47,147 nucleotides of DNA from CAYJIX01 sp964370375 (GCA_964370375.1 CAYJIX010000011.1:1-47147), one strand, 5' to 3'; shown: positions 1 through 9,028, counted from the stretch's first letter. A program made the numbers and translations. The notes: a model not told the origin generated them from the letters alone.

Positions 1-325
1 TCATGGCGCACTTGACAGGAAAATTTGTTTGACGCACTATCTCTGTTTCATTTTGAAAATACCTAAAAAGCAGAATCCGCGTGCGAATATAGTGGGCATT
101 GTATGAAAGCGGCGACGTGTTGTGCGTAAAAAACGCTGTTCTTCTTAACGGATGTCGTGTGTTTTTGGGCAGTTAGCGAAAAATGCAATGCGTAGCGACG
201 TGTTTTGTATTAGGTGTATGATCGGCATTGCCAATGGTTTTGTTATGGCCGATCAATAGTATGTTGTGGCTGCTGTTTACCGACAACAGCTTTTTTGTCT
301 ATTAACTTAGCGTGAGGCGGATTTC
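1..325. other. Upstream intergenic region
   Basis: No convincing coding region is seen. A weak -35-like TTGACA lies at 12-17 with a poor -10 downstream, so I do not call a promoter. The terminator-like pair of hairpins at 220-297 and a short GAGG ribosome binding site before 326 are the only recognisable elements. Confidence 0.5.
220..297 (+). terminator. Hairpin plus intrinsic-terminator-like element ahead of the binding-protein gene
   Basis: A 7 bp stem (GATCGGC at 220-226 with GCCGATC at 248-254) is followed by a second stem (GCTGTT at 272-277 with AACAGC at 285-290) and a run of six T at 291-296. This is the form of a Rho-independent terminator. It ends only about 29 bases before the ATG at 326. 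It could end an upstream transcript or act as an attenuator in the leader of the transporter gene. I see no known riboswitch core. Confidence 0.5.
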
Positions 326-1081
326 ATGAAGCGTTTTTTACTCGCATGTCTTATGGGTGTTCTGTTATTGTCTGCACAAACAACATGGGCAGCAGGTTCA
401 GTAGCTGGCAAATCCTTTATCAATGGTATTGATGCCAACTATCCTCCCTTTGGTTATGTCAATGAAAAGGGTGAGCCTTCAGGTTTTGATGTGGATTCCA
501 TGAATTGGATTGCCAAAAAAATGGGCTTTAAGGTGACGCACCAACCTATGGATTGGGACGGTATTATCCCTGCCCTTTTGGCGAACAAGATTGACATGGT
601 CTGCTCAGGCATGAGTATTTCGCCTGAACGTCAAGCCAAAGTAACCTTTAGTAACCCCTATTGGGAAGTGCGTAAGGTGTTTTTGGCTCGTCAAGATTCT
701 TCGCTGGATGCCAATCAAATCCGTACCGGTAAGAAAAAACTTGGCGTGCAACGCGGTACCAATGAAGCAGAGCTTGTGCAAAAGGGTCAAGAAGAAAATG
801 GATACAACTACACCTTGGGCTTTTATGATTCTGGGCCAATGGCTGTAGAAGACTTGCTCAATGGCCGTATTGATGCCGTAGCCTTAGACAGTGCTCCTGC
901 CAACGATATGATTAAAAAAGGTAAAAACGTTAAAATCGTAGGCGATTTTGGTGTTGTCGATAATTTTGGCGTGGCTACTCGTAATGAAGATGCAGATTTG
1001 CGCAATGCCATCAATGAAGGCTATAAACTGCTTATGGCTGATCCCTATTGGGAAGAGCTGAAAGAAAAGTATATTAACTAG
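326..1081 (+). CDS. Amino acid ABC transporter substrate-binding protein (family 3)
   Basis: This 251-residue protein is a periplasmic solute-binding protein that delivers a polar amino acid to the permease encoded downstream. Residues 1-23 form a signal peptide: a Lys/Arg start, a hydrophobic Leu-rich core, and a likely cleavage site after TTWA. The mature part shows the family 3 pattern: NYPPFGYVNEKGEPSGFDVD near the start of the ligand domain, then the MSISPERQAKVTFSNPYW segment. Length is typical. The start at 326 follows a GAGG site. Two permeases and an ATPase follow after a 380-base gap full of hairpins, which probably lets the binding protein be made in excess. The exact amino acid cannot be read from sequence. 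The family is certain and the substrate is not. Confidence 0.93.
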   Translation: MKRFLLACLMGVLLLSAQTTWAAGSVAGKSFINGIDANYPPFGYVNEKGEPSGFDVDSMNWIAKKMGFKVTHQPMDWDGIIPALLANKIDMVCSGMSISPERQAKVTFSNPYWEVRKVFLARQDSSLDANQIRTGKKKLGVQRGTNEAELVQKGQEENGYNYTLGFYDSGPMAVEDLLNGRIDAVALDSAPANDMIKKGKNVKIVGDFGVVDNFGVATRNEDADLRNAINEGYKLLMADPYWEELKEKYIN

Positions 1082-1465
1082 TATTGCTTCTTGCATGCTA
1101 TGCTCCTTGGAAAAGCAAGGAGTTCTATTAAGAGGGGCTAACGCGCGATAGTTCGTATGCACAGGACGCAAAGGCCTGTGTATAAAGGATAAAGACAGTG
1201 CTCTTCTTAAGAAACCTTTTATAGTGGAGAATCCATGCCGCCAAGGCTATTTGGCATGGATTCTCCTTGTTTACGGTAAATGCTCTTTTACGGCTACCTT
1301 TTGCTGTACATACGCTGTCTGCGCTGCGATACGAACGTTTCTGTCGATGAAAAGCCATTCAGGCATCAGCTAGAATGAAAAACAACAAAGAAAGCTTAAG
1401 GCTTTTATCGTAAACCTTTTTTCGCTTTGTGTACCTTTTGAACCACGTTGCCCCTAGAGGTTGTA
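1082..1465 (+). ncRNA. Hairpin-rich intergenic RNA region between binding protein and permease
   Basis: This gap carries at least three inverted repeats in a row: CTCCTTG/CAAGGAG (1103-1109 with 1116-1122), CACAGG/CCTGTG (1160-1165 with 1175-1180), and a perfect 14 bp stem (1226-1239 with 1253-1266). GTTCGTAT at 1151-1158 can also pair with ATACGAAC at 1329-1336, closing a larger fold. No good T-tract follows the big stem. The likely role is partial termination or mRNA stabilisation that sets the ratio of binding protein to permease. A processed small RNA is an alternative. I see no credible ORF here. Confidence 0.45.
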
Positions 1466-2158
1466 GTGATTGATCTATTGGCCCAAAAAATACCGGTTAT
1501 CCTTAATGCTTTACCGTATATTTTAGCCGGAGCCGTCGTGACCCTTGTCACCGTGGTGGGGGCCTTGAGCCTTGGCCTTGTTATGGGGGTGCCCTTGGCT
1601 GTGCTACAGGTTTATGGGCCACGTTGGTGTGCATGGCTCATTAGCGTGTATGTTTGGTTTTTTCGCGGCATGCCTGTGCTTTTGTTATTATTTTTATTTT
1701 ATTTTGGACTGTTTGAAGCGATTGGGCTTAACATGTCCACCATTACAGCCTCATGCCTTGTGCTTGGCATGGCAAGCGCGGCCTACCAGTCGCAAATTTT
1801 TAGAGGATCTATAGAAGGCTTGGCTGTAGGGCAGTTTAAAGCGGCTCGCGCCCTTGGCATGAATGATTTTCAAGTTATTAAAAACATTATTTTACCCCAA
1901 GCCATGCGCATGTCCATTCCCGGATGGTCCAATGAGTTTTCTATTTTGCTCAAAGATTCAGCGTTGTGTTTTGTACTGGGGACGCCTGAAATTATGGCTC
2001 GAACACACTTTGTGGCTTCCAGAACTTATGAGCATTTACCGCTCTATATAACGGCTGGCTTATTGTATTTAATGATTACCCTTGTTGGGGTAAAACTTTT
2101 GCGACTGCTTGAAAGCAAGACGCATATCCCCGGCTACACCTTAAGCGGTAGCTTGTGA
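1466..2158 (+). CDS. Amino acid ABC transporter permease (HisM/GlnP family)
   Basis: This inner-membrane permease subunit (230 residues from the GTG at 1466) forms the channel together with the second permease at 2975. The sequence shows several hydrophobic spans and the EAA cytoplasmic loop that docks on the ATPase (AARALGMNDFQVIKN, then LPQAMR and IPG). The reading frame opens at a TTG at 1448 that has no ribosome binding site. The GTG at 1466 has TAGAGG five bases upstream, so I prefer it. The gene ends 7 bases before the ATPase gene, as in an operon. The family is secure. Start choice is moderately sure, and the amino acid transported is unknown. Confidence 0.9.
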   Translation: MIDLLAQKIPVILNALPYILAGAVVTLVTVVGALSLGLVMGVPLAVLQVYGPRWCAWLISVYVWFFRGMPVLLLLFLFYFGLFEAIGLNMSTITASCLVLGMASAAYQSQIFRGSIEGLAVGQFKAARALGMNDFQVIKNIILPQAMRMSIPGWSNEFSILLKDSALCFVLGTPEIMARTHFVASRTYEHLPLYITAGLLYLMITLVGVKLLRLLESKTHIPGYTLSGSL

Positions 2159-2165
2159 GGCCTGC

Positions 2166-2981
2166 ATGACCCCTGTACTTCGCGCAGAAAATATCAGTAT
2201 TTGCCTTGGCGGCAAAACCATCCTTGATGACGTTTCCTTGTCCGTTGGGTCCGGTGAGCTTAAAGTGCTTATTGGGCCTTCAGGCGGAGGAAAAAGCACT
2301 TTATTGCAATGCCTTAACTATCTGCTAACCCCGGATGCGGGCCAAATTTGGCTTGAAGGCAACCCCATTGATATTGGCAATAAACGTTCCCTTTGTCATT
2401 ACCGTCAGCAGGTAGGCATGATTTTTCAGGATTTTAACTTGTTTGACCATTTAAATGCTGAAGAAAATGTAACCATAGCGTTGCGTAAAGTGGCCGGCTA
2501 CTCAAAGGAAAAAGCTAAAGAAAGGGCCATGCATGAACTTGTAAAGGTGGGTTTGGGCCAAAAAAGCAAATTGTATCCGGCAGAGCTTTCCGGAGGGCAA
2601 AAACAGCGCGTTGCCATTGCTAGGGCTCTTGCCATGGATCCTACTGTTATGCTGCTTGACGAGCCAACCTCTGCGTTAGACCCAGAGCTTGTGGGCGAGG
2701 TGCTTGGAGTTATTCGTGACCTTGTGAACGGCGGTATGACCATGGTCATGGCCACGCACCAGATGGACTTTGCTTGCGCGTTGGCCACAGAAATTTTGTT
2801 CATGGAGCAGGGTAAAATTATCGAGCAAGGCTCCCCTGCGGCATTATTGGCAGTAGGGGCAGGGACGCGTACCAGTGATTTTTGTGCGCACCTTAATCAA
2901 CCTAATGCCCTTGATGGTTCATGCAGCTGTGCAGAGGTATCTTTACCCGAGAAGGCTTTGGCGGAGAACAATCCATGCTGA
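2166..2981 (+). CDS. Amino acid ABC transporter ATP-binding protein (GlnQ/HisP family)
   Basis: This 271-residue ATPase powers the importer from the cytoplasmic face. Visible motifs are Walker A GPSGGGKST (about residues 38-46), a Q-loop at 88-90 (QDF), the ABC signature LSGGQKQR (141-148), Walker B VMLLDEP (161-167), and an H-loop in ATHQMDF near residue 198. It is longer than the usual ~240-250 residues because of a C-terminal tail ending in a Cys-rich stretch (CSCAEV...NNPC) that overlaps the next gene. The tail has no known function and may simply reflect the gene overlap. The neighbours are the two permeases of the same transporter. Confidence 0.94.
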   Translation: MTPVLRAENISICLGGKTILDDVSLSVGSGELKVLIGPSGGGKSTLLQCLNYLLTPDAGQIWLEGNPIDIGNKRSLCHYRQQVGMIFQDFNLFDHLNAEENVTIALRKVAGYSKEKAKERAMHELVKVGLGQKSKLYPAELSGGQKQRVAIARALAMDPTVMLLDEPTSALDPELVGEVLGVIRDLVNGGMTMVMATHQMDFACALATEILFMEQGKIIEQGSPAALLAVGAGTRTSDFCAHLNQPNALDGSCSCAEVSLPEKALAENNPC

Positions 2982-3694
2982 TGGACGTGTTGCAGTTTTT
3001 GCAAGTCATTCCGGGCTTTGGCTGGATTGATCCCGTGTTTTTGGCAGACAGGGTTATGCCTGCCTTAAACAGAGGGTTTTGGATGTCTGTTGCACTGATT
3101 GTGCCGTCTTCAATTATTGGATTTGTTTTTGGCGCTTTTCTTGGTGTTGTGCGTGTGTTTGGCCCTGCGTGGGTGCGATTTTTGGGCAATGTGTACACAA
3201 CGCTTTTTCGTGGTGTGCCCCTTGTGGTTCAGCTTATGATTTTGTATTTTGGCCTGCCCAATGTGGGGATTTACTTTGATCCGTATACTGCCTCTGTCAT
3301 AGGGTTTATTCTATGTACAGGGGCTTATCAATCAGAATATATCCGCGGGGCTTTGCTTTCTATCAGGCAAGGCCAAATTAAAGCGGCTTCTGCCTTGGGA
3401 TTTAGCAAATTGCAGACCATTTTGTGGGTCGTCATCCCTCAAGCAGCAAGGCGCGCACTTCCGGGGTGCGGTAATGAAATCATTTATTTGATCAAATATT
3501 CTTCGTTGGCCTATATCATTACCTGTATTGAGCTTACTGGCGAAGCCAAAATTGTGGTTTCACGCACCTTTCGCCCGACAGAAGTGTATATGGTGGCAGG
3601 GGCATATTACCTTGTGCTGGTATCTGTTGCAACATGGTTACTGCACAAGCTTGAAAAGCATTTTAGCATACCCGGGTTTGGTAGAACAAAATAG
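2975..3694 (+). CDS. Amino acid ABC transporter permease, second subunit
   Basis: This second membrane channel subunit has 239 residues from the ATG at 2975. Hydrophobic spans surround a clear EAA loop (IKAASALGFSKLQTILW followed by IPQAARRALPG). The frame is open from an ATG at 2921. However, 2975 has GGAG eight bases upstream and overlaps the ATPase stop by 7 bases, the usual sign of translational coupling, so it is the better start. Having two different permeases implies a heterodimeric channel. Substrate is unknown beyond a polar amino acid type. Confidence 0.91.
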   Translation: MLMDVLQFLQVIPGFGWIDPVFLADRVMPALNRGFWMSVALIVPSSIIGFVFGAFLGVVRVFGPAWVRFLGNVYTTLFRGVPLVVQLMILYFGLPNVGIYFDPYTASVIGFILCTGAYQSEYIRGALLSIRQGQIKAASALGFSKLQTILWVVIPQAARRALPGCGNEIIYLIKYSSLAYIITCIELTGEAKIVVSRTFRPTEVYMVAGAYYLVLVSVATWLLHKLEKHFSIPGFGRTK

Positions 3695-3821
3695 ACGCTC
3701 ACTAAACTGCGCTATGCAGTGGAGTTTTGAAAAAGATTTTAGACAAGGGTTAAGGGGGCCAAGTTGTGCTTTTCTTAATCCATAACCGATATATACTGTG
3801 TTTTAGTAAAAAGGATTCTTC

Positions 3822-5627
3822 ATGGCCACATTGGAAACCATTCGTAATTTTAGCATTATTGCCCACATAGATCATGGCAAATCTACACTTGCTGACCGTA
3901 TCCTTGAGATTACAGGGGCTGTGTCTGCTCGCGAACAGCGTGATCAGTATCTGGATAAAATGGATTTAGAGCGTGAAAGGGGCATCACCATCAAGGCGCA
4001 AACAGTACGCATTCCGTACAAAGCTGCGAACGGTCAAGACTACATCCTCAACCTTATTGATACGCCTGGTCACGTGGACTTTAACTACGAAGTTTCGCGC
4101 TCTTTGGCGGCCTGTGACGGCGCTTTGTTGGTGGTTGATGCAACCCAAGGTGTGGAAGCCCAAACCCTTGCCAACGTGTATTTAGCGCTTGATCATGATC
4201 ATGAAATCATTCCGGTGCTGAACAAAATTGACTTGCCAAGTGCCGATGTTGACCGTGTCAAGCAAGATATTGAAGAGGCTATTGGCCTTGATTGTTCAGA
4301 TGCCATTGCCGTAAGTGCTAAAACAGGCATGGGTGTGTCTGATGTGCTTGAAGCGATCATTGAACGGTTGCCAAGCCCTGAAGGCGATCCCAACGCGCCT
4401 TTTAAAGCCCTTATTTTTGACTCGTGGTACGATTCATATCAAGGCGTTGTGGTTCTGTTTAGAATTGTTGACGGCACCATCAAGAAAGGACAGCGGATCA
4501 AGCTTTTTTCCACTGAAAAAACCTACGAGGTGATTCGCCTAGGGGTGTTTGCGCCGGAACCTTCCGATGTGGCTAGCCTTGGTGCCGGTGAAGTTGGCTT
4601 TTTATGCGGCAATATTAAGGAGCTTGGCGATGCCAAGGTGGGCGATACCATCACGCTTGTAGATAATCCTTGCCTTGAGCCTGTTCCCGGCTTTAAAGAC
4701 GTACTGGCGGTGGTTTTTTGCGGCTTATATCCTTCTGACCCTAGCGATTATGAGCCCATGAAGGCAGCCCTTGAAAAGTTGCAGCTCAATGACGCGGCCT
4801 TTTCTTGGGAGCCTGAAACATCACAAGCTTTGGGTTTTGGATTCCGCTGTGGTTTTCTTGGGCTTTTGCATATGGAAATCATTCAAGAGCGCCTTGAAAG
4901 AGAGTTCCAGGTCGACCTTATCGCAACAGCGCCTTCGGTCATTTATCGGGTGGAAACGAGTGACGGTAAAACCATAGAAATTGATAACCCGTCAAAGCTT
5001 CCAGACCCTGCACGGATAAGCGCTTTGTATGAGCCCTATGTCAAGATTGACATTCACGTGCCGAGCGAATTTGTGGGCAATGTGTTGAAATTGTGTGAAG
5101 AAAAACGCGGTATCCAAAAAAATCTAGACTATCTGGCAACAAACAGGGTGGTCATAACCTATGAACTGCCGTTTGCTGAAATCGTTTTTGACTTTTTTGA
5201 TCGTTTAAAATCAGCCACCAAAGGCTATGCTTCCATGGATTACGAAGTGGTGGATTATCGCACGTCAAACCTTGTCAAGTTGGACATTATGCTCAACGGT
5301 GAACCTGTGGACGCCCTTGCAGTGATTGTGCACAAGGATAAGGCGTACCACTATGGGCGCGCGCTGGCGTTGAAGCTTAAACGAACCATTCCTCGACAGC
5401 TTTTTGAAGTGGCTATTCAGGCTGCCATTGGGCAAAAAGTTATTGCCCGCGAAAGCGTTTCGGCCATGCGCAAAAACGTTACTGCCAAATGTTACGGCGG
5501 TGACATTACAAGAAAGCGCAAGCTGCTTGAAAAGCAAAAAGAAGGCAAACGCCGCATGAAGCGCATGGGGAACGTGGAATTGCCGCAAGAAGCCTTTTTG
5601 GCTGCTTTGCAGGTGGGGGATGATTAG
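3822..5627 (+). CDS. lepA: Elongation factor 4, ribosomal back-translocase GTPase LepA
   Basis: LepA/EF4 is a ribosome-binding GTPase that can reverse translocation and affects initiation and stress tolerance. The 601-residue length is standard. GTPase motifs are AHIDHGKSTL (G1, about residues 14-23), RGITIK (G2 region), DTPGHVDF (G3) and NKIDLPSAD (G4). The LepA-specific C-terminal domain is present, with CYGGDITRKRKLLEKQKEGK near the end. An AAGGA site lies just before the ATG. It follows the transporter operon by 127 bases and converges with the ppx gene, whose stop is only 12 bases away. Identity is certain. Confidence 0.98.
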   Translation: MATLETIRNFSIIAHIDHGKSTLADRILEITGAVSAREQRDQYLDKMDLERERGITIKAQTVRIPYKAANGQDYILNLIDTPGHVDFNYEVSRSLAACDGALLVVDATQGVEAQTLANVYLALDHDHEIIPVLNKIDLPSADVDRVKQDIEEAIGLDCSDAIAVSAKTGMGVSDVLEAIIERLPSPEGDPNAPFKALIFDSWYDSYQGVVVLFRIVDGTIKKGQRIKLFSTEKTYEVIRLGVFAPEPSDVASLGAGEVGFLCGNIKELGDAKVGDTITLVDNPCLEPVPGFKDVLAVVFCGLYPSDPSDYEPMKAALEKLQLNDAAFSWEPETSQALGFGFRCGFLGLLHMEIIQERLEREFQVDLIATAPSVIYRVETSDGKTIEIDNPSKLPDPARISALYEPYVKIDIHVPSEFVGNVLKLCEEKRGIQKNLDYLATNRVVITYELPFAEIVFDFFDRLKSATKGYASMDYEVVDYRTSNLVKLDIMLNGEPVDALAVIVHKDKAYHYGRALALKLKRTIPRQLFEVAIQAAIGQKVIARESVSAMRKNVTAKCYGGDITRKRKLLEKQKEGKRRMKRMGNVELPQEAFLAALQVGDD

Positions 5628-5639
5628 AGGCGGGGCTTG

Positions 5640-7322
5640 TTACGCGTCTTGCAAAAGTATTTGAATCTCCACGGGTTCCCCAAACACTTTGAGCAGAGCA
5701 GGGGTCATTTGTTGAACGCTTGCTTGCTCTACCGAAGAAAGTTTTTGGGTTACAATTTGCAGCACCATGTCACCCTTTTTTCGTATGAACTTGGCATCTG
5801 TTACATGCTGACAGTGCAGACGATCCATATTTTCTGCCAACGCAAGATATAAGCTATAGAGGCGAAATGTTGTGTAAAAATCCTTGTCCAGATGTAATAG
5901 GGCAGGATGTTTGCGGCTTGGGATTTTATTATGAAAAAGGGTTAAAAGGGCCAAAACATCTATTTCTTCTTCTGTAAAACCTAAAAGCTCGGAGTTACGA
6001 ATAAGGTAATGCCCGTGGGCTGCGTGTTGTGAATAGGCAATAAAAATACCTATATCGTGCAAAAAGGCCGCGTGCTGCAAAATCTCTCGCCATGTATGGT
6101 TAAAGGGCATGCAGGCGGCGTCAATGGCACTGTCGTGCAAGGCAAGGGCCAGCATGCTGACGTGGCGTGCATGAAGTTCTTCCACTTGGCAGCGTTTGCC
6201 GAGCTGGTTTATGCTGGTTTCGCGCACATTTGTGATGGGGGTTATAGGCTGTTTGCCGATTTGGCGTAATTTTTCTTCTAGCACGCCATCCATTAGAGTG
6301 CGCGCGCTTATGCGAACAGCTTGTAAGTCAAGCTCCTCAAGCAGAGCTTGCAGAATAGCAGCGCCTGCAACAAGCACCTCTGCGCGGCGTTCATTGATCC
6401 CGGGCAAGGCTTTTCGCTCATCAAGGGACATGGCACAGATATACTTGCTGACTCGGCGTAAAGCCTGCAAGGTTAAGACCTCATTGTCTGTGTCAGGAGC
6501 TTCTTCTGCATACATGAGCTTTGATATATGATGGAGCGCTTGCGCTGTGCCGGAGCTTGCCACGGCCTCAAGCAGCGAAAACGAGCGTACCCTTGCAATC
6601 TCATGGCTTGCCACGCGTAAAACATGCTCTTTCATTGCATTAAATGTGGCAGTTGATACGGGGCCCGTCTTGTTGTCCAAAAAATGGTTGGTCAGGCGGA
6701 CGCAGCCAATTTTGAGCGAATCAAGGTTTTCAAATTGTTGCGAATTGGCCACAATCAGCTCTGTGCTACCACCGCCAATATCAATGTATAGCCTTGGTAT
6801 TTTTGAAAAAGGCAATCCGCTTGAAACGCCAAGCCAAATCAGGCGAGCCTCTTCCTTTCCGGAAATTATGGTGAAAGGCAGCCCTGTTGTTTCGCGCACT
6901 TTTTCGATAAAATGCTTGCCGTTTTTGGCATCGCGAACAGCAGCTGTGGCCACGGCAACCACTTGTGAGGCGCCATACATGGTCCGCATGCTGGCAAAGG
7001 CGTGCAGCACCTCAAGGGTGCGATCCATGGCGGCGTCTTGCAGTTGCTTTGTTTCAAAGGCGTTTTCGCCAAGGCGGACCATATGCTTTAGCCTATTAAG
7101 GATGGTATAGGCACCGCCCGAGAGCAGTTTTACAACCAAGAGTCTAGCTGAGTTGCTACCAAGATCAATAATGCAAGCGATTTTTTCCGACTCTGCAAGG
7201 GCAGAGGGCGGACGAGATGTTGCAGAAACTCGCAAACTATCGCTGCCTTGCTGAGGTGTTTTGTGTGTTACGCTTGTCAGCTCTTGTTCGTGACTGCCGT
7301 TGTGATTTGTGTGCATTGACAT
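5640..7322 (-). CDS. Ppx/GppA family phosphatase with C-terminal HD domain
   Basis: This is an exopolyphosphatase or guanosine pentaphosphatase that removes terminal phosphate from polyphosphate or converts pppGpp to ppGpp. The 560 residues comprise a 45-residue low-complexity lead, the actin-like Ppx fold (IIDLGSNSARLL at 51-62, ATAAVRDAKNG near 126, DIGGGSTELI at 181-190), then an HD domain with HAAFLHDIG near 417-425. The start at 7322 overlaps the end of the upstream HD gene by 46 bases. An ATG six bases further in (7316) is also possible, and neither has a strong ribosome binding site. The ppk1 gene upstream on the same strand supports a polyphosphate role, though sequence alone does not separate Ppx from GppA. 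Confidence 0.9.
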   Translation of the reverse strand: MSMHTNHNGSHEQELTSVTHKTPQQGSDSLRVSATSRPPSALAESEKIACIIDLGSNSARLLVVKLLSGGAYTILNRLKHMVRLGENAFETKQLQDAAMDRTLEVLHAFASMRTMYGASQVVAVATAAVRDAKNGKHFIEKVRETTGLPFTIISGKEEARLIWLGVSSGLPFSKIPRLYIDIGGGSTELIVANSQQFENLDSLKIGCVRLTNHFLDNKTGPVSTATFNAMKEHVLRVASHEIARVRSFSLLEAVASSGTAQALHHISKLMYAEEAPDTDNEVLTLQALRRVSKYICAMSLDERKALPGINERRAEVLVAGAAILQALLEELDLQAVRISARTLMDGVLEEKLRQIGKQPITPITNVRETSINQLGKRCQVEELHARHVSMLALALHDSAIDAACMPFNHTWREILQHAAFLHDIGIFIAYSQHAAHGHYLIRNSELLGFTEEEIDVLALLTLFHNKIPSRKHPALLHLDKDFYTTFRLYSLYLALAENMDRLHCQHVTDAKFIRKKGDMVLQIVTQKLSSVEQASVQQMTPALLKVFGEPVEIQILLQDA

Positions 7323-7888
7323 TCTACCGTGCGTGTAAAGAGGTGTTCAAAGAGCGCGCTTTTTTGGGGCACCCTGCGTATTTCATGTAAACAGCCTTTT
7401 GGGCAATAAAGCTCAAGCAGTATCTTGTCAACATGTATACTTATTTGCAAGCTTTGTACGTGCCCTGCATGGTCATAGTCCAGGGCGTCTGCCAAACGCA
7501 ATAACGATGCGCAAATGCTGACAGCTGTACGTGTTTTTTCATCAAGCTTGGCAAAGCGTTTGTGTTTTGTTGAAGGCAGGCTTTTGCGGTGGTAACGTGC
7601 TATGATAGCTACTAAAGGTCGTGAGCTATCGCTAAGTTTTTCTACACTATTGGCACGGATCATGCGAGCACTAGTTTTGTGGTGATCTACTTGGCCGTAT
7701 ATCCATCCTATGTCATGGAGCCTGGCTGCTGCTCGTAGCATTTTACGCCATTTTGGTGATAGCCTATGCAACGAGGCAAGCCCGTCAAAAAGCAGGGTGC
7801 AAAGGTGTTCAACATGTTGCCCGTGCTCAAGATCGCGCTGCAATATGGGCGAGGCTAGCTCTGCCTTACTTAATGGTGCATGTTTCAT
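7277..7888 (-). CDS. HD domain protein, similar to the C-terminal domain of Ppx
   Basis: This 203-residue cytoplasmic protein has a metal-binding HD motif (RLHDIGWIYG, about residues 56-65), further histidines in VDHHKTSARMI, and an aspartate in LRLADALDYDH, the layout of an HD phosphohydrolase. The pattern closely parallels the HD part of the phosphatase encoded next to it, so the two may be partial paralogs or work as a pair. The frame is open from a TTG at 7903, but the ATG at 7888 has GAGGAG seven bases upstream and is the better start. The 3' end overlaps the phosphatase gene by 46 bases. Its substrate is unknown. Polyphosphate or nucleotide phosphates are guesses from context. Confidence 0.82.
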   Translation of the reverse strand: MKHAPLSKAELASPILQRDLEHGQHVEHLCTLLFDGLASLHRLSPKWRKMLRAAARLHDIGWIYGQVDHHKTSARMIRANSVEKLSDSSRPLVAIIARYHRKSLPSTKHKRFAKLDEKTRTAVSICASLLRLADALDYDHAGHVQSLQISIHVDKILLELYCPKGCLHEIRRVPQKSALFEHLFTRTVECQCTQITTAVTNKS

Positions 7889-7927
7889 GGAAGGGCTCCT
7901 CAAATCAAGTGCGCCTAGGTTCCAATC

Positions 7928-9028
7928 CTATGTGACAATGTTTTTGACAAGTTTCATGGTCACGGTATGTATAGGATTCATGATTTTTGCAAACAATACA
8001 CAGGCTATAACGTTGATTACAATTGATGCTATACCTGTGATTATCAAGGCTATGGCGTAACCCAAATGATACGTATTGATAAATATCCATGCAGATACAG
8101 AAAACAGCACAATCATATGTACAAGGATCACTTCAAAGGAATAGCTTGCACAGGCAAGCAAAAAGGGATGTGATAATGCCTTTTGTAATGCTTCTGTATA
8201 TAAAACAGACAGTAAAATAAAAAATATTCCAAGGTTTTGAATATACATTTTTAGGGAAAATGAATCGATGACAAGCTCACTAAATACAGCAGCAAAAAGC
8301 CCACATGCAAGCAAAGAATAGGTGATATAGGGAGCGATTTTTTTTGTATAATGGCTGTAAATATCAGCAACTATTATCCCAACGATAAAAGAAATAAAAA
8401 GGGGCGCGTATGCACATAAGGCGAGGAAAAGCGCGTAGAATATAAACCTATGTCGAAGACTGCCAAAAAGTATAAGGATGAAGTACGATATGTAAGAGCC
8501 CAAAAAAATCACATGCATACACCACAAAACAGTCACGTAGGCATTGTCATTTATGATCATGCTTCTGAACAAAGCAGAGATGAACGCATCTGCCCACGAA
8601 AAGTCAGCTCCCGTGAACATGACAAGGTTCCAGTTGATATCAAGCAACTTGCCAAGTTCCTGATTAAAGTACCAACCGTTTATATAAAAGACATACGAAA
8701 GCAATGTCACCGCAAGAACATATGGAGCAAAGCGAAAATACCGTGTTAATGCTTGTTGTTTTACCCATTCAATGTCGTTCTGGGTGAAAAAGCGCACAGC
8801 AGGAATAAAGGCAATGAGAGAGAAAAAAATATATAAAATAAAGGTACCGTTGCTTATGGCAGAAAAAGGAAACAAATCCCAATAATAGGCTATCTTTTCA
8901 GCATGTTCCACATTGGACTGCCAGCCGATATACCCAAAATGTCCAAAGGCTATAAAGTAGTGAACGATCACAACAAAAATGGCACACAACCCCTTTAAGC
9001 CATCAATGTGAGATACTCTTTTGTGCAC
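7928..9028 (-). CDS. Acyltransferase family 3 integral membrane protein (OafA/WecH-like)
   Basis: This 366-residue polytopic membrane protein probably transfers an acetyl or other acyl group to an exported sugar. The start HIDGLKGLCAIFVVIVHYF is the hallmark first helix of the acyltransferase 3 family, with the HYF histidine taken as the likely key residue. About ten hydrophobic spans follow. The GTG start at 9028 is supported by AAGGAG seven bases upstream. It sits between ppk1 and the HD/ppx pair on the same strand, although it has no obvious link to polyphosphate. Its base composition is visibly more A+T-rich than either neighbour, suggesting a separate origin. Acceptor and acyl donor are unknown. 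Confidence 0.85.
   Translation of the reverse strand: MHKRVSHIDGLKGLCAIFVVIVHYFIAFGHFGYIGWQSNVEHAEKIAYYWDLFPFSAISNGTFILYIFFSLIAFIPAVRFFTQNDIEWVKQQALTRYFRFAPYVLAVTLLSYVFYINGWYFNQELGKLLDINWNLVMFTGADFSWADAFISALFRSMIINDNAYVTVLWCMHVIFLGSYISYFILILFGSLRHRFIFYALFLALCAYAPLFISFIVGIIVADIYSHYTKKIAPYITYSLLACGLFAAVFSELVIDSFSLKMYIQNLGIFFILLSVLYTEALQKALSHPFLLACASYSFEVILVHMIVLFSVSAWIFINTYHLGYAIALIITGIASIVINVIACVLFAKIMNPIHTVTMKLVKNIVT

Noticed and set aside
1448..1465. TTG start for the first permease
   Set aside because: No ribosome site precedes it, while the GTG at 1466 has TAGAGG at good spacing.
6547..7110. 187-codon plus-strand open frame
   Set aside because: It is antisense to the Ppx gene, whose motifs are clear; Ser/Cys/Arg-rich translation is typical of a shadow frame.
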